DNA of 39,905 bases from assembly GCA_020848035.1 (NCBI GenBank), contig JADLAX010000022.1:1-39905 (forward strand). Reading direction: 5' to 3'. How positions within the stretch are numbered: position 1 is the stretch's first letter; every line of letters starts with the position of its first letter. Below, one piece after another: positions 33,137 to 39,905 of the stretch. The stretch is from Anaerolineae bacterium (GTDB taxonomy: Bacteria; Chloroflexota; Anaerolineae; Promineifilales; Promineifilaceae). The position numbers and the translations under genes were made by a program. The notes under the pieces were generated by a model. The model ran no database searches, was not told where the DNA came from, and saw only the letters and a list, made by a program, of their open reading frames with translations.

Positions 33137-33551
33137 GCTCAACACGATTTTTCGCTGGTGCAGCGACGTGGCCACGATGCGCCACTTTTATACGGAGTGC
33201 CTGGGACTAGAGGAAACCTATTTTCGCAGCGATGCCGAACATGGCTGGCTGACCTACCAGATCGGCGAGGTACAACTGGTGTTTATTCGCAGCGGCGAGC
33301 CACTGCCGGTTGCGGCTCAATTCGCCCGTAACCCTGGTTACCTGGGCGGCGAACTTCAGACAGAATCTTGGGTGCTGAAGGTGGAACGGCCGTCTTTCAA
33401 CATCATCGTCCACCGCCTGCAAAACAGCGGGTATGCCCTCTTTACCCCGGAACCCAGTGCCCCACGCCCCGGCGCTTTGCAGCTCCTGGCGCTCGATCCG
33501 ATGGGTTTCACCGTGGAAATTTATACAGAGTTTGAAATACCTGAGAGCTAA
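33126..33551 (+). CDS. VOC-superfamily protein (glyoxalase/bleomycin resistance-like)
   Basis: 141 residues with two beta-alpha-beta-beta-beta halves, DVATMRHFYTECLGLEE at the start and LLALDPMGFTVEIY at the end, the classic vicinal oxygen chelate signature. Metal ligands and substrate cannot be deduced. It begins inside the end of the DinB-ankyrin gene with GGAGG ahead of the ATG, and is followed by a strong terminator, so it is the last gene of the operon. Confidence 0.85.
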   Translation: MKVELNTIFRWCSDVATMRHFYTECLGLEETYFRSDAEHGWLTYQIGEVQLVFIRSGEPLPVAAQFARNPGYLGGELQTESWVLKVERPSFNIIVHRLQNSGYALFTPEPSAPRPGALQLLALDPMGFTVEIYTEFEIPES

Positions 33552-33560
33552 AGAAAAAAA

Positions 33561-33591
33561 AGCCGGAGCTGCTGAAAGAGCAGCTCCGGCT
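33561..33591. terminator. Bidirectional intrinsic terminator
   Basis: 13-bp perfect stem (AGCCGGAGCTGCT / AGCAGCTCCGGCT) with a five-base loop, followed by T6 on the + strand and preceded by an A-run that gives a T-run on the other strand. It serves the VOC gene (+) and the convergent gene ending at 33617 (-). Confidence 0.9.
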
Positions 33592-33616
33592 TTTTTGATG
33601 AAGCCAGTTATCAGCG

Positions 33617-34081
33617 TTACACCAGCGGCTGTCGGCTGCTGGCAAACACAGCAAATCTCTCTTTTTCCTTCGCTTCAAACTCAGAAAGCTGGCTGGCCAG
33701 AATAACCACATCCACCCCGTAGCGGTCGGCATAACAAGAAATGGTCTGGTCATTGAAGCCAACGGCCGTATCAATCGTCAACGAAACCTCACCAAAACGT
33801 TGGGCATGGGCCTGAAATCCCCGCAGCGTCGAAAACAACATTTCCCGATCAAAGTCAGTGTCTTCGCGAATGATCAACAACACCAAATCTTTCTTAATTT
33901 TGGCGGCAAAATCGAGCACTGAGGTCACCAGGATGTCAGAAAGATGCTCCAGCTTTACGGGCAAAAGCATGCGGTGAACTTCCGGCGGATAACTTCTGGG
34001 GCGCTGCCAGGCATTGGTGGTAACGGGTAAATAATGCCAGGCACATTCTGTCGTAGGGGACGGAACATACGAACGGATCAT
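33617..34081 (-). CDS. UspA-like protein, divergent
   Basis: 154 residues. LLPVKLEHLSDILVTSVLDFAAK opens like universal stress proteins (MLLPVKLEHL, then the helix), and TISCYADRYGVDVVILASQ matches their late strand. The usual GxxGxx(S) ATP-binding loop is not visible, so it probably does not bind ATP. A stress-related regulator is the family-based guess. GGAGG seven bases before ATG 34081 sets the start; it faces away from PPK2 across a 323-bp gap. Confidence 0.6.
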   Translation of the reverse strand: MIRSYVPSPTTECAWHYLPVTTNAWQRPRSYPPEVHRMLLPVKLEHLSDILVTSVLDFAAKIKKDLVLLIIREDTDFDREMLFSTLRGFQAHAQRFGEVSLTIDTAVGFNDQTISCYADRYGVDVVILASQLSEFEAKEKERFAVFASSRQPLV

Positions 34082-34404
34082 CAAGGCACCTCCCAAATTA
34101 GAAATTCACTGTGTTATACTAAACGGAACAACGAAGATTATCAGAAAAAGTTGTCTCTTCCAAACAGCGCCAGGTGGGTTGGCGTTGGCAACTACTTCAG
34201 CGAGTGATCCAAACAAGACTGATTTATGCAGTTTCAGTTTGTTCAGATATGGTAGGCGATGCGCATAAATGCACCTTACAACCTGCCTTACAACTTCGTA
34301 AAGTCTAATCGATTCAAATAGGTAGCACAAGGGTCATAGGCATTGCGTACTAACAATTCTCATCCATAGGTTAATTTTGCCATCCAGCAAAGGAGGAGAC
34401 AGCA
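34082..34404. other. Divergent intergenic region between the UspA-like gene and PPK2
   Basis: No coding region seen. It must hold promoters for both flanking genes. On the - strand a GTATAAC word about 25 bp before the UspA-like start is a possible -10 box but lacks a clear -35. No repeats and no ACGGCCGT copy. Confidence 0.6.
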
Positions 34405-35271
34405 ATGGCAGCAGATAATTCGGGTAGAGAAACGGCCGTAACCACCCCCAAAAACAAAAGTGTCCTGCGTAAAGACGGCAAACTAAAAAGCAAATTCTAC
34501 AGCCGAGAACTGGCCCGTTTGCAGGAAGAATTGATCAAGCTGCAATATTGGGTACAGGAGAAAGGTCTGCGCGTGGTCATCATCTTTGAAGGGCGCGACG
34601 CGGCGGGCAAAGGGGGTGTTATCAAGCGCATCACCGAGCAGATGAATCCCCGCATTGCCCGCATTGTGGCCCTGGGCACACCCAGCGACCGCGAACGAAC
34701 CCAGTGGTGGTTCCAGCGCTACGTGGCCCAACTGCCCGCCGCCGGGGAAATTGTGCTGTTCGACCGCAGCTGGTACAACCGCGCCCTGGTTGAACGGGTC
34801 ATGGGCTTCTGCACGGAAGACCAATACCGCGAATTCCTGCGCTCCTGCCCCGAGTTTGAACGTATGCTGGTGCGCTCCGGCATCATCGTGCTGAAATATT
34901 GGTTCTCCGTCAGCGATGAGGAGCAGGAACGACGCTTCCAATCGCGCCTGACCAGCCCGGTGAAGCGCTGGAAGCTCAGCCCGATGGACATCGAATCGCG
35001 CAATCGCTGGATGGAATATTCACGGGCCAAAGATGTGATGTTTGACCATACGGACATCAAGCAGTGCCCCTGGTTTGTTGTGCCTTCCGACGACAAAAAT
35101 CGGGCCCGCCTCAACTGCATCAGCCACATTCTCAGTTCAATCAAGTACGAAGACATCACGCCGGAATCGTTTGAACTGACGCCGCGCGAGAAAGAATCTG
35201 GCTACATCCGCCCGCCGATGAGCGAACAAACCTTTGTGCCCGACCTGTACCCGGTGCGAAACAAAGATTAG
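34405..35271 (+). CDS. ppk2: Polyphosphate kinase 2 (PPK2)
   Basis: 288 residues. FEGRDAAGKGG (61-71, K69) is the Walker A of PPK2, FDRSWYNRAL the Walker B region, and SPVKRWKLSPMD the lid. The enzyme moves phosphate between polyphosphate and nucleotides, mostly NDP to NTP in class I members; the class here is not decided by eye. A strong GGAGGAG ribosome site is present. The length fits the single-domain family. It appears monocistronic, with the sugar dehydrogenase starting 71 bp later. Confidence 0.94.
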   Translation: MAADNSGRETAVTTPKNKSVLRKDGKLKSKFYSRELARLQEELIKLQYWVQEKGLRVVIIFEGRDAAGKGGVIKRITEQMNPRIARIVALGTPSDRERTQWWFQRYVAQLPAAGEIVLFDRSWYNRALVERVMGFCTEDQYREFLRSCPEFERMLVRSGIIVLKYWFSVSDEEQERRFQSRLTSPVKRWKLSPMDIESRNRWMEYSRAKDVMFDHTDIKQCPWFVVPSDDKNRARLNCISHILSSIKYEDITPESFELTPREKESGYIRPPMSEQTFVPDLYPVRNKD

Positions 35272-35342
35272 TGCTTCTTGTAAAAAGTGGGGTACGGCCG
35301 TTTCCCCCTCTAAACTAAAAAAGTAACACGTGGAGGTTGTGC

Positions 35343-36512
35343 ATGCGGCGAAAAAAGTGGTTAACCGGATTGTTGGTCGTGCTGGGGATTTGTATGGCAA
35401 CGGCCGTTGCCATCTACCTCTACGCCCGCCAGCAAGTCAACCTGGCTGGCATGCTGGGTGATGCCGCCATCGCCAACATCATCGTGCCCGAAGGGTTTGC
35501 CGTACAAGTTTTTGCCGACGAGTTAGCCGGACCGCGCTTTATGGCCGTTGGGCCAGACGGCGTGCTTTACGTGGCCGACCGGGGCAATGACCGTATCGTT
35601 GCCCTGCCCGACGCCGACGGCGATGGCCAGGCCGATGAAATCCGCGTGCTGGCCGATGGGCTAAACAATCCGCACAACCTGGTGTACCACGAAGGTGCCT
35701 GGTACGTCGCCGTCACCGAAGGCGTGGTGCGCCTGATCGACACCGATGGCGACGGCGTGGCCGAAGCACGCACCACCCTCATCGACAGCTACACACCACC
35801 CGGCCAGCACAGCAGCCGCACGATTGCCTTTTTGCCCGACGGCCGTTTACTCCTCTCTGCCGGGTCCACCTGCAACGTCTGTGAAGAAACAGACCCACGC
35901 CGCGCGGCCATCACCAGCTACGACAGCCCGGTCGGGCAGGATCAGCTTACCGGGGAGCAAGTTTTCGCCAGCGGTCTGCGCAACGCCGTGGGCCTGGCGG
36001 TGCATCCAGAGACAGGCCAGCTGTGGGTCACCAACAACGGCCGTGATCTGCTCGGCGATGATCTGCCCCCCGAAACCATCTACCAGGTAGACGAAGGCAC
36101 AAACTACGGCTGGCCCTCATGCCACAGCGGCACCGTGGTTGATCCTGAATTTGGCTTTGAGGGCGCTTGTGCATCGGTAGGGCAGCCTGCCATCACCATC
36201 CAGGCCCACTCGGCACCGCTGGGGCTGGCTTTTTACACCGGTGACAGCTTCCCCGCCGACTATCACGGCGATTTGTTTATCGCCCTGCACGGCTCGTGGA
36301 ACCGCAGCGTGCCCACCGGTTACAAAGTGGTCCGGGCACCAATGACCAACGGTGCGCCCGCCGGGCCAGTTGAAGATTTTGCCACAGGCTGGTTAAATAG
36401 TGACGGCAACGCCGACGGCCGTCCCGTAGACGTCGTGGTTGGCTCAGACGGCGCGCTCTACGTCAGCGATGACAAAGCCGGTTTTATTTACCGGATTTAT
36501 GCACAACCGTAA
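35343..36512 (+). CDS. PQQ-dependent glucose/sorbosone dehydrogenase-like propeller, membrane-anchored
   Basis: 389 residues. An N-terminal hydrophobic stretch (WLTGLLVVLGICMATAVAIY) anchors or exports the protein. The rest is a six-bladed beta-propeller of the sorbosone/glucose dehydrogenase group: AGPRFMAVGPDGVLYVADRG, SRTIAFLPDGRLLLSAGS, then TCNVCEE, LRNAVGLAVHPETGQLWV, GTNYGWPSCH and HGSWNRSVPTGYKV. These match residues around the PQQ and calcium site. It probably oxidises a sugar in the cell envelope. GGAGG seven bases before ATG 35343; two extra upstream codons are possible. Confidence 0.85.
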   Translation: MRRKKWLTGLLVVLGICMATAVAIYLYARQQVNLAGMLGDAAIANIIVPEGFAVQVFADELAGPRFMAVGPDGVLYVADRGNDRIVALPDADGDGQADEIRVLADGLNNPHNLVYHEGAWYVAVTEGVVRLIDTDGDGVAEARTTLIDSYTPPGQHSSRTIAFLPDGRLLLSAGSTCNVCEETDPRRAAITSYDSPVGQDQLTGEQVFASGLRNAVGLAVHPETGQLWVTNNGRDLLGDDLPPETIYQVDEGTNYGWPSCHSGTVVDPEFGFEGACASVGQPAITIQAHSAPLGLAFYTGDSFPADYHGDLFIALHGSWNRSVPTGYKVVRAPMTNGAPAGPVEDFATGWLNSDGNADGRPVDVVVGSDGALYVSDDKAGFIYRIYAQP

Positions 36513-36534
36513 AGCAATTGGGAGTGGAGATCAG

Positions 36535-36570
36535 AGATTGGAGATTGAAACAGTTTCTAATCTCCAATCT
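36535..36570. terminator. Inverted repeat AGATTGGAGATT after the dehydrogenase gene
   Basis: 12-bp arms (36535-36546 and 36559-36570) with a 12-base loop, 22 bp after the dehydrogenase stop. It may end transcription, but no T-run follows. Similar words are repeated within both arms (TTGGAGATT / AATCTCCAA). Confidence 0.45.
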
Positions 36571-36624
36571 CCAATTATCCTGTACGGAACGGCAAAGGCG
36601 ACCAACACCTGGTAAACTTTCAAA

Positions 36625-37206
36625 ATGGCAATCTTCTCGCTGCTTGTTCTCCTCCTCATGTTTATCACCCCGGTCATTTCGGTGCTGACGGTGGTGCTGA
36701 AATTTGCCGAAACGCGCCGCGCTGTCAGCTGGCCTCAGGTGCGGGGGCAGGTCACCGAGGTGCGCCTGCTGCAAAACGGGCAGCAGTACCAGCCAGAGGT
36801 AGATATCGCCTACGCGGTAGGCGAAACCCGCTACACCAGCCGCCAGCGCCCCGTCGGTCCCAATGGGCAGAGCAAAGGCAGCAAGGCGTGGGCCAGGGAG
36901 CTCAGTTTGCAGTTTAAGCCGGGTACGGCCGTTCCCCTCTATTACGATCCCGCTCGCCCCAAAAACGCCACCCTCACCCCCCGGCACATGGAGGCGCTTT
37001 CTCCCCGTTGGCAGGTCACCAGCGGCCTCATGATTTTGCTCTCTGTTGTCATGCACATCATCGGTTCCCGCGCTCTGCTGACCAACTACCTGAACTTGTC
37101 CGGCAGCAGCATCCTGGTCAGCGTGGCCATTACCACCGTGGTGACCCTGCTGCTGGGAGCCGCCCTGGCGCTGTTGGTGCAAGAAACCCGCCAACCCAAA
37201 GTCTGA
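36625..37206 (+). CDS. DUF3592-type membrane protein
   Basis: 193 residues. The N-terminal membrane segment (IFSLLVLLLMFITPVISVLT) precedes a short extracytoplasmic beta-rich domain with WPQVRGQVTEV, YAVGETRYTSRQ and VPLYYDPARPKNATL, the layout of DUF3592 proteins. A C-terminal pair of hydrophobic segments follows. Function is unknown. It ends three bases before the next ATG, so the two may be an operon. Confidence 0.75.
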   Translation: MAIFSLLVLLLMFITPVISVLTVVLKFAETRRAVSWPQVRGQVTEVRLLQNGQQYQPEVDIAYAVGETRYTSRQRPVGPNGQSKGSKAWARELSLQFKPGTAVPLYYDPARPKNATLTPRHMEALSPRWQVTSGLMILLSVVMHIIGSRALLTNYLNLSGSSILVSVAITTVVTLLLGAALALLVQETRQPKV

Positions 37207-37209
37207 TCG

Positions 37210-39905
37210 ATGCAATTGTCTCGTGCCTTACGCCGCTGGCTGCTGCTGGGCGGCATTTTGCTGTTGTTCCTCTGCCTGGGCGGCCTGGCCTACCTCATTA
37301 CCAGCTACCCGCTTTTGGGCAGCACGGCCGTTTCCGCCCCACCCATCACCTGGACCCGCCTGCCTACGCCGACCGTCCTCCACCCCAACTTCACCAGCTA
37401 CAGCCACGCCGCCCCACTCAACGACCTGGCCCGGCGCGACGGCCTGCTATGGGCCGCCAGCGATGGCGGGCTGCTGGTCTGGGATGAGCGCACCGGCGAC
37501 GTAGCCAAATTTGCCAGCGAACACGGCCTGGCGGAAAACCGTACCACCAGCGTAGCCATCGGGCCGGACGGCGCAATTTGGGTCGGTACCGCCTCGGCGG
37601 GGGTGAGCCGGTACGACGGCACGGCGTGGTTAACCTTCACCAGCGCCAACGGCCTGCCGGGCGACAGCGTACGCGACCTGGCCGTGGGGGCCGATGGCAC
37701 CATTTGGGCCGCCACGGCCAATGGCATCGGACGGTACGACGGCCGTCGCTGGTTTAGCTACAACCGCAGCCGCACCCTCTTGCAGCTGCCCAGCAACAAC
37801 GTCACCAGCCTGGCCCTGGCCCCCGATGGCGTGACGATTTTTGCCGGAACCAGCGAAGGTGTGGTGCAGTTCAACGGCCGTTCCTGGAACAGCCTGGCGC
37901 AAGTGGGCAGTGAAGCGATCAATACCGTGCAGGATGTGGCCGTGACGCCCGACGGCCGTCTCTGGGCCGCTACCCAGGCCGGGCTCACTTTGTACGACGG
38001 CAGCGGCTGGCAGATTTTCACCAGCGCCGACGGCCTGGCCAGCGAAGACGTGCGCCGCATCGCCGCCAACCCCGACGGCTCGGTCTGGCTGAGCTACGGT
38101 GAGCAGGGGCTGGGACTGACCCGGTTTGAACTGAGCAGCGGTATTCCGGTGGCAACGGCCGTTGCCCCACCCCACGAGCAAATCAGCGCCATTCTGCCCA
38201 CGACCGACGCGCTCTGGCTGGGCAGCAGCGATGGCCTGCTGCGGCAAGACGGCGCTGGCGGCTGGCAAAACTTCACCCCACCCCACGACATCCCTGCCAA
38301 CGATCTCGTTGATCTGGTGATCGCCGACGGCCAGCCGTGGCTGGCCACCGCCACGGGCGTCAGCCGCCTCAGCGCCACAGGCTGGGAAGTGGTGAATGGA
38401 GTGCCGGAAACGGCCGTTTCCAGCCTCACCCTCGACAATTCAGGCCAGCCGTGGGTGACGTTCACCACCGTCGGGCAGGGCGCGGCCTTTTACAACGCGT
38501 CCAGGGCCAGCTGGCAAACGGTGAGCTGCCCGGTCAGCGGGCCAGCGTCGCCCTACGTGCGCCACATCGTCCAGACCGACGACGGCCGTCTCTGGCTGGC
38601 CACCGAAGCCGGGCTGGCGACGTTCAACCCCGACACGCAGCGCTGGAACCTGCTCACCATTAACGATGGCCTGCCGGGGAACGCGGTGCAGGCGCTGGCG
38701 CGGCATCCCGACGGCCGCCTGTGGGTAGGTACCAACGCAGGGCTGGCGGTGCTGGCCGACGGCCGTTTCACCCCCCTCAACCAGGACGACATTCGCGAAC
38801 TGGCCATCGGACCAGACGGCACCGCCTGGTACATCACCGAGGACACGGTGTACCGCTGGCGCGACGGCCAGACGGAGCGCCTGCTCGCGCCGCCGGTGAG
38901 CCAGGTGTTTGACGTGCTGGCCACGGCAGAGGGATTTTGGCTGGCAGCGATGGAGGGGGTGGCGTTTTTTAACGGGGATCAGGCGGCGAACGGCCGTTGG
39001 CTGCGTTTTGGCCACGCGGCTGGCCTGCCGGGCCACCGCGTCACCGCGCTCGGTGTGGCTGCCGATGGCACCGTTTGGGCCAGCAGCGACCTGCAAGCGG
39101 ACGAAACCCAGCTGAGCAGCGGCCTGTACGGCAGCTACACCATCGGCCATCACTACGTCAGCTTTTTTGATAGCCAGGTCTGGCAGCCTGCCCTCCTGCC
39201 GCTAAGCAACGGCCCTTTGCAGCCGGTCATCACCAGCATCACCACCACGCCCGACGGTGTGTCCTGGCTGGCCACTTTGGGCGGCATCAGCCGGTTCGAC
39301 GGGCAGCGCTGGGATCATTTCACCGTGCTGGATGGCCTGCCGGGCTACGAGGTGTACCAGGTTTTGGCGGTGGATGAGACGGTTTGGGCCGTCACCAGGG
39401 GCGGGTTGGCGCAGTTTAACCCGGCGACGCAAAGCTGGAAATCGTTTGCGGGGGTGGGCGATTGGACCGACTTTGCTGCGGTGCACCTGGCCGCCGACGC
39501 CAGCGGCACGCTCTGGGCGGGCAGCGGCCCCGAGCTGCGCCGCTACGATGGACAACGCTGGCAGATCGTGCCCATCGACCTGCCTGATCCGGCCGTGACT
39601 GTGCAAGATTTTGTGGTGACGCCAGACGGCCGTCTCTGGCTCACCGCGCACCTGGAAACACCAACCACCAGCCAACATTTTCTGGCCGAATTGGCCGATC
39701 AGCAGTGGCGCTGGCACGACGTTGAGCTGCCTGATTCATTTGAGCCGTTTGCCCGGTTGTGGCTGGGGCCAGACGGCCGTCTCTGGGCCAGCAACAACAG
39801 CAGCCTGTGGCGCTTTAACCTGCCGGGCGGCAATATCACCCAGCCCAGCCAATACCCGGAACTGGTCCGGGCCATCACCGACCTGACCTTTTTGCCCAAC
39901 GGCAA
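37210..39905 (+). CDS. Membrane-anchored two-component-regulator-type propeller protein, 3' end outside the window
   Basis: The frame is open from ATG 37210 to the last base, about 898 residues, so the true end is beyond the window. One N-terminal hydrophobic segment (LLLGGILLLFLCLGGLAYLI) is followed by many repeats of the sensor-propeller type PDGRLWAATQAGLTLYDG, spaced about 40-50 residues. This fits the Reg_prop sensor region of hybrid two-component regulators, but no kinase part is visible here. Many ACGGCCGT copies coincide with the DGRLW codons. An output domain, if present, lies downstream. Confidence 0.85.
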   Translation, partial: MQLSRALRRWLLLGGILLLFLCLGGLAYLITSYPLLGSTAVSAPPITWTRLPTPTVLHPNFTSYSHAAPLNDLARRDGLLWAASDGGLLVWDERTGDVAKFASEHGLAENRTTSVAIGPDGAIWVGTASAGVSRYDGTAWLTFTSANGLPGDSVRDLAVGADGTIWAATANGIGRYDGRRWFSYNRSRTLLQLPSNNVTSLALAPDGVTIFAGTSEGVVQFNGRSWNSLAQVGSEAINTVQDVAVTPDGRLWAATQAGLTLYDGSGWQIFTSADGLASEDVRRIAANPDGSVWLSYGEQGLGLTRFELSSGIPVATAVAPPHEQISAILPTTDALWLGSSDGLLRQDGAGGWQNFTPPHDIPANDLVDLVIADGQPWLATATGVSRLSATGWEVVNGVPETAVSSLTLDNSGQPWVTFTTVGQGAAFYNASRASWQTVSCPVSGPASPYVRHIVQTDDGRLWLATEAGLATFNPDTQRWNLLTINDGLPGNAVQALARHPDGRLWVGTNAGLAVLADGRFTPLNQDDIRELAIGPDGTAWYITEDTVYRWRDGQTERLLAPPVSQVFDVLATAEGFWLAAMEGVAFFNGDQAANGRWLRFGHAAGLPGHRVTALGVAADGTVWASSDLQADETQLSSGLYGSYTIGHHYVSFFDSQVWQPALLPLSNGPLQPVITSITTTPDGVSWLATLGGISRFDGQRWDHFTVLDGLPGYEVYQVLAVDETVWAVTRGGLAQFNPATQSWKSFAGVGDWTDFAAVHLAADASGTLWAGSGPELRRYDGQRWQIVPIDLPDPAVTVQDFVVTPDGRLWLTAHLETPTTSQHFLAELADQQWRWHDVELPDSFEPFARLWLGPDGRLWASNNSSLWRFNLPGGNITQPSQYPELVRAITDLTFLPNG

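Larger units (their letters stand above)
1890..39780. repeat. Dispersed palindromic octamer ACGGCCGT, about 82 copies
   Basis: Hand count over the whole window: about 82 copies from 1890-1897 to 39773-39780, mean spacing about 490 bp. It is seen in NRPS, hydrogenase, housekeeping-type genes and spacers. Single-base outer variants are far rarer: about 7 with a changed first base and 8 with a changed last base. In the BtrH-like gene it is read in all three frames: T-A-V at 5859, N-G-R at 5959 and R-P at 6092. So selection or biased generation acts on DNA, not on peptides. Confidence 0.9.

Noticed and set aside
38440..39153. 237-residue open frame on the - strand
   Set aside because: Shadow of the propeller gene, whose + strand repeats are unambiguous.

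Overview
The window looks like a piece of a Chloroflexota chromosome, probably Anaerolineae-type. This is an inference from protein style: long Thr-Pro/Asn-Thr-Pro linkers, RHS remnants, propeller proteins, a group 3b-type hydrogenase and many short dispersed repeats. Moderately GC-rich coding DNA fills most of it. There are no tRNA or rRNA genes, no CRISPR array and no recognisable transposase.

Region 1 (374-15730, + strand) is a compact biosynthetic gene cluster. In order it encodes a PLP-dependent decarboxylase, a free-standing AMP-forming ligase, an acyl carrier protein, a nucleotidyltransferase-family protein, a sulfotransferase-fold protein, a BtrH-like protein and two nonribosomal peptide synthetases. 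NRPS1 is docking-PCP-C-A-PCP with a glycine-like code. NRPS2 is C-A-PCP-TE fused to an MFS exporter, with a cysteine in place of the usual TE serine. Ligase, ACP, decarboxylase and BtrH-like protein recall the logic of butirosin side-chain assembly, in which an ACP-tethered amino acid is decarboxylated and then transferred. Here that logic would prime a short peptide that is released and exported by one fused polypeptide.

Region 2 (15745-19700, - strand) holds a HIT hydrolase, a repeat-filled gap, an AT-richer Kelch-like lipoprotein and the 3' end of a broken RHS gene interrupted by one of the repeats. Region 3 (19761-24001) has a secreted alpha/beta hydrolase, a Gfo/Idh/MocA oxidoreductase, a metallophosphoesterase and a PaaI-type thioesterase, separated by hairpin-rich spacers. 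Region 4 (24053-28700, - strand) is a four-subunit cytoplasmic NAD(P)-linked [NiFe] hydrogenase in the order beta-gamma-delta-alpha, followed by its maturation protease. Two identical Rex- or CRP-like operators lie upstream. Region 5 (29019-39905) holds a membrane M50 protease fused to TPRs, a four-gene + strand run (two small proteins, a DinB-ankyrin fusion, a VOC protein), a UspA-like protein, PPK2, a PQQ-type sugar dehydrogenase, a DUF3592-type membrane protein and a large propeller protein that runs off the end.

The most pervasive signal is the palindromic octamer ACGGCCGT. I counted about 82 copies by hand, roughly one per 490 bp, in genes of all classes, in all reading frames and in spacers. 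Rough base-composition expectation is about one copy. It behaves like the cyanobacterial HIP1 octamer but with a different sequence. It also caps both ends of an approximately 90-bp interspersed repeat.
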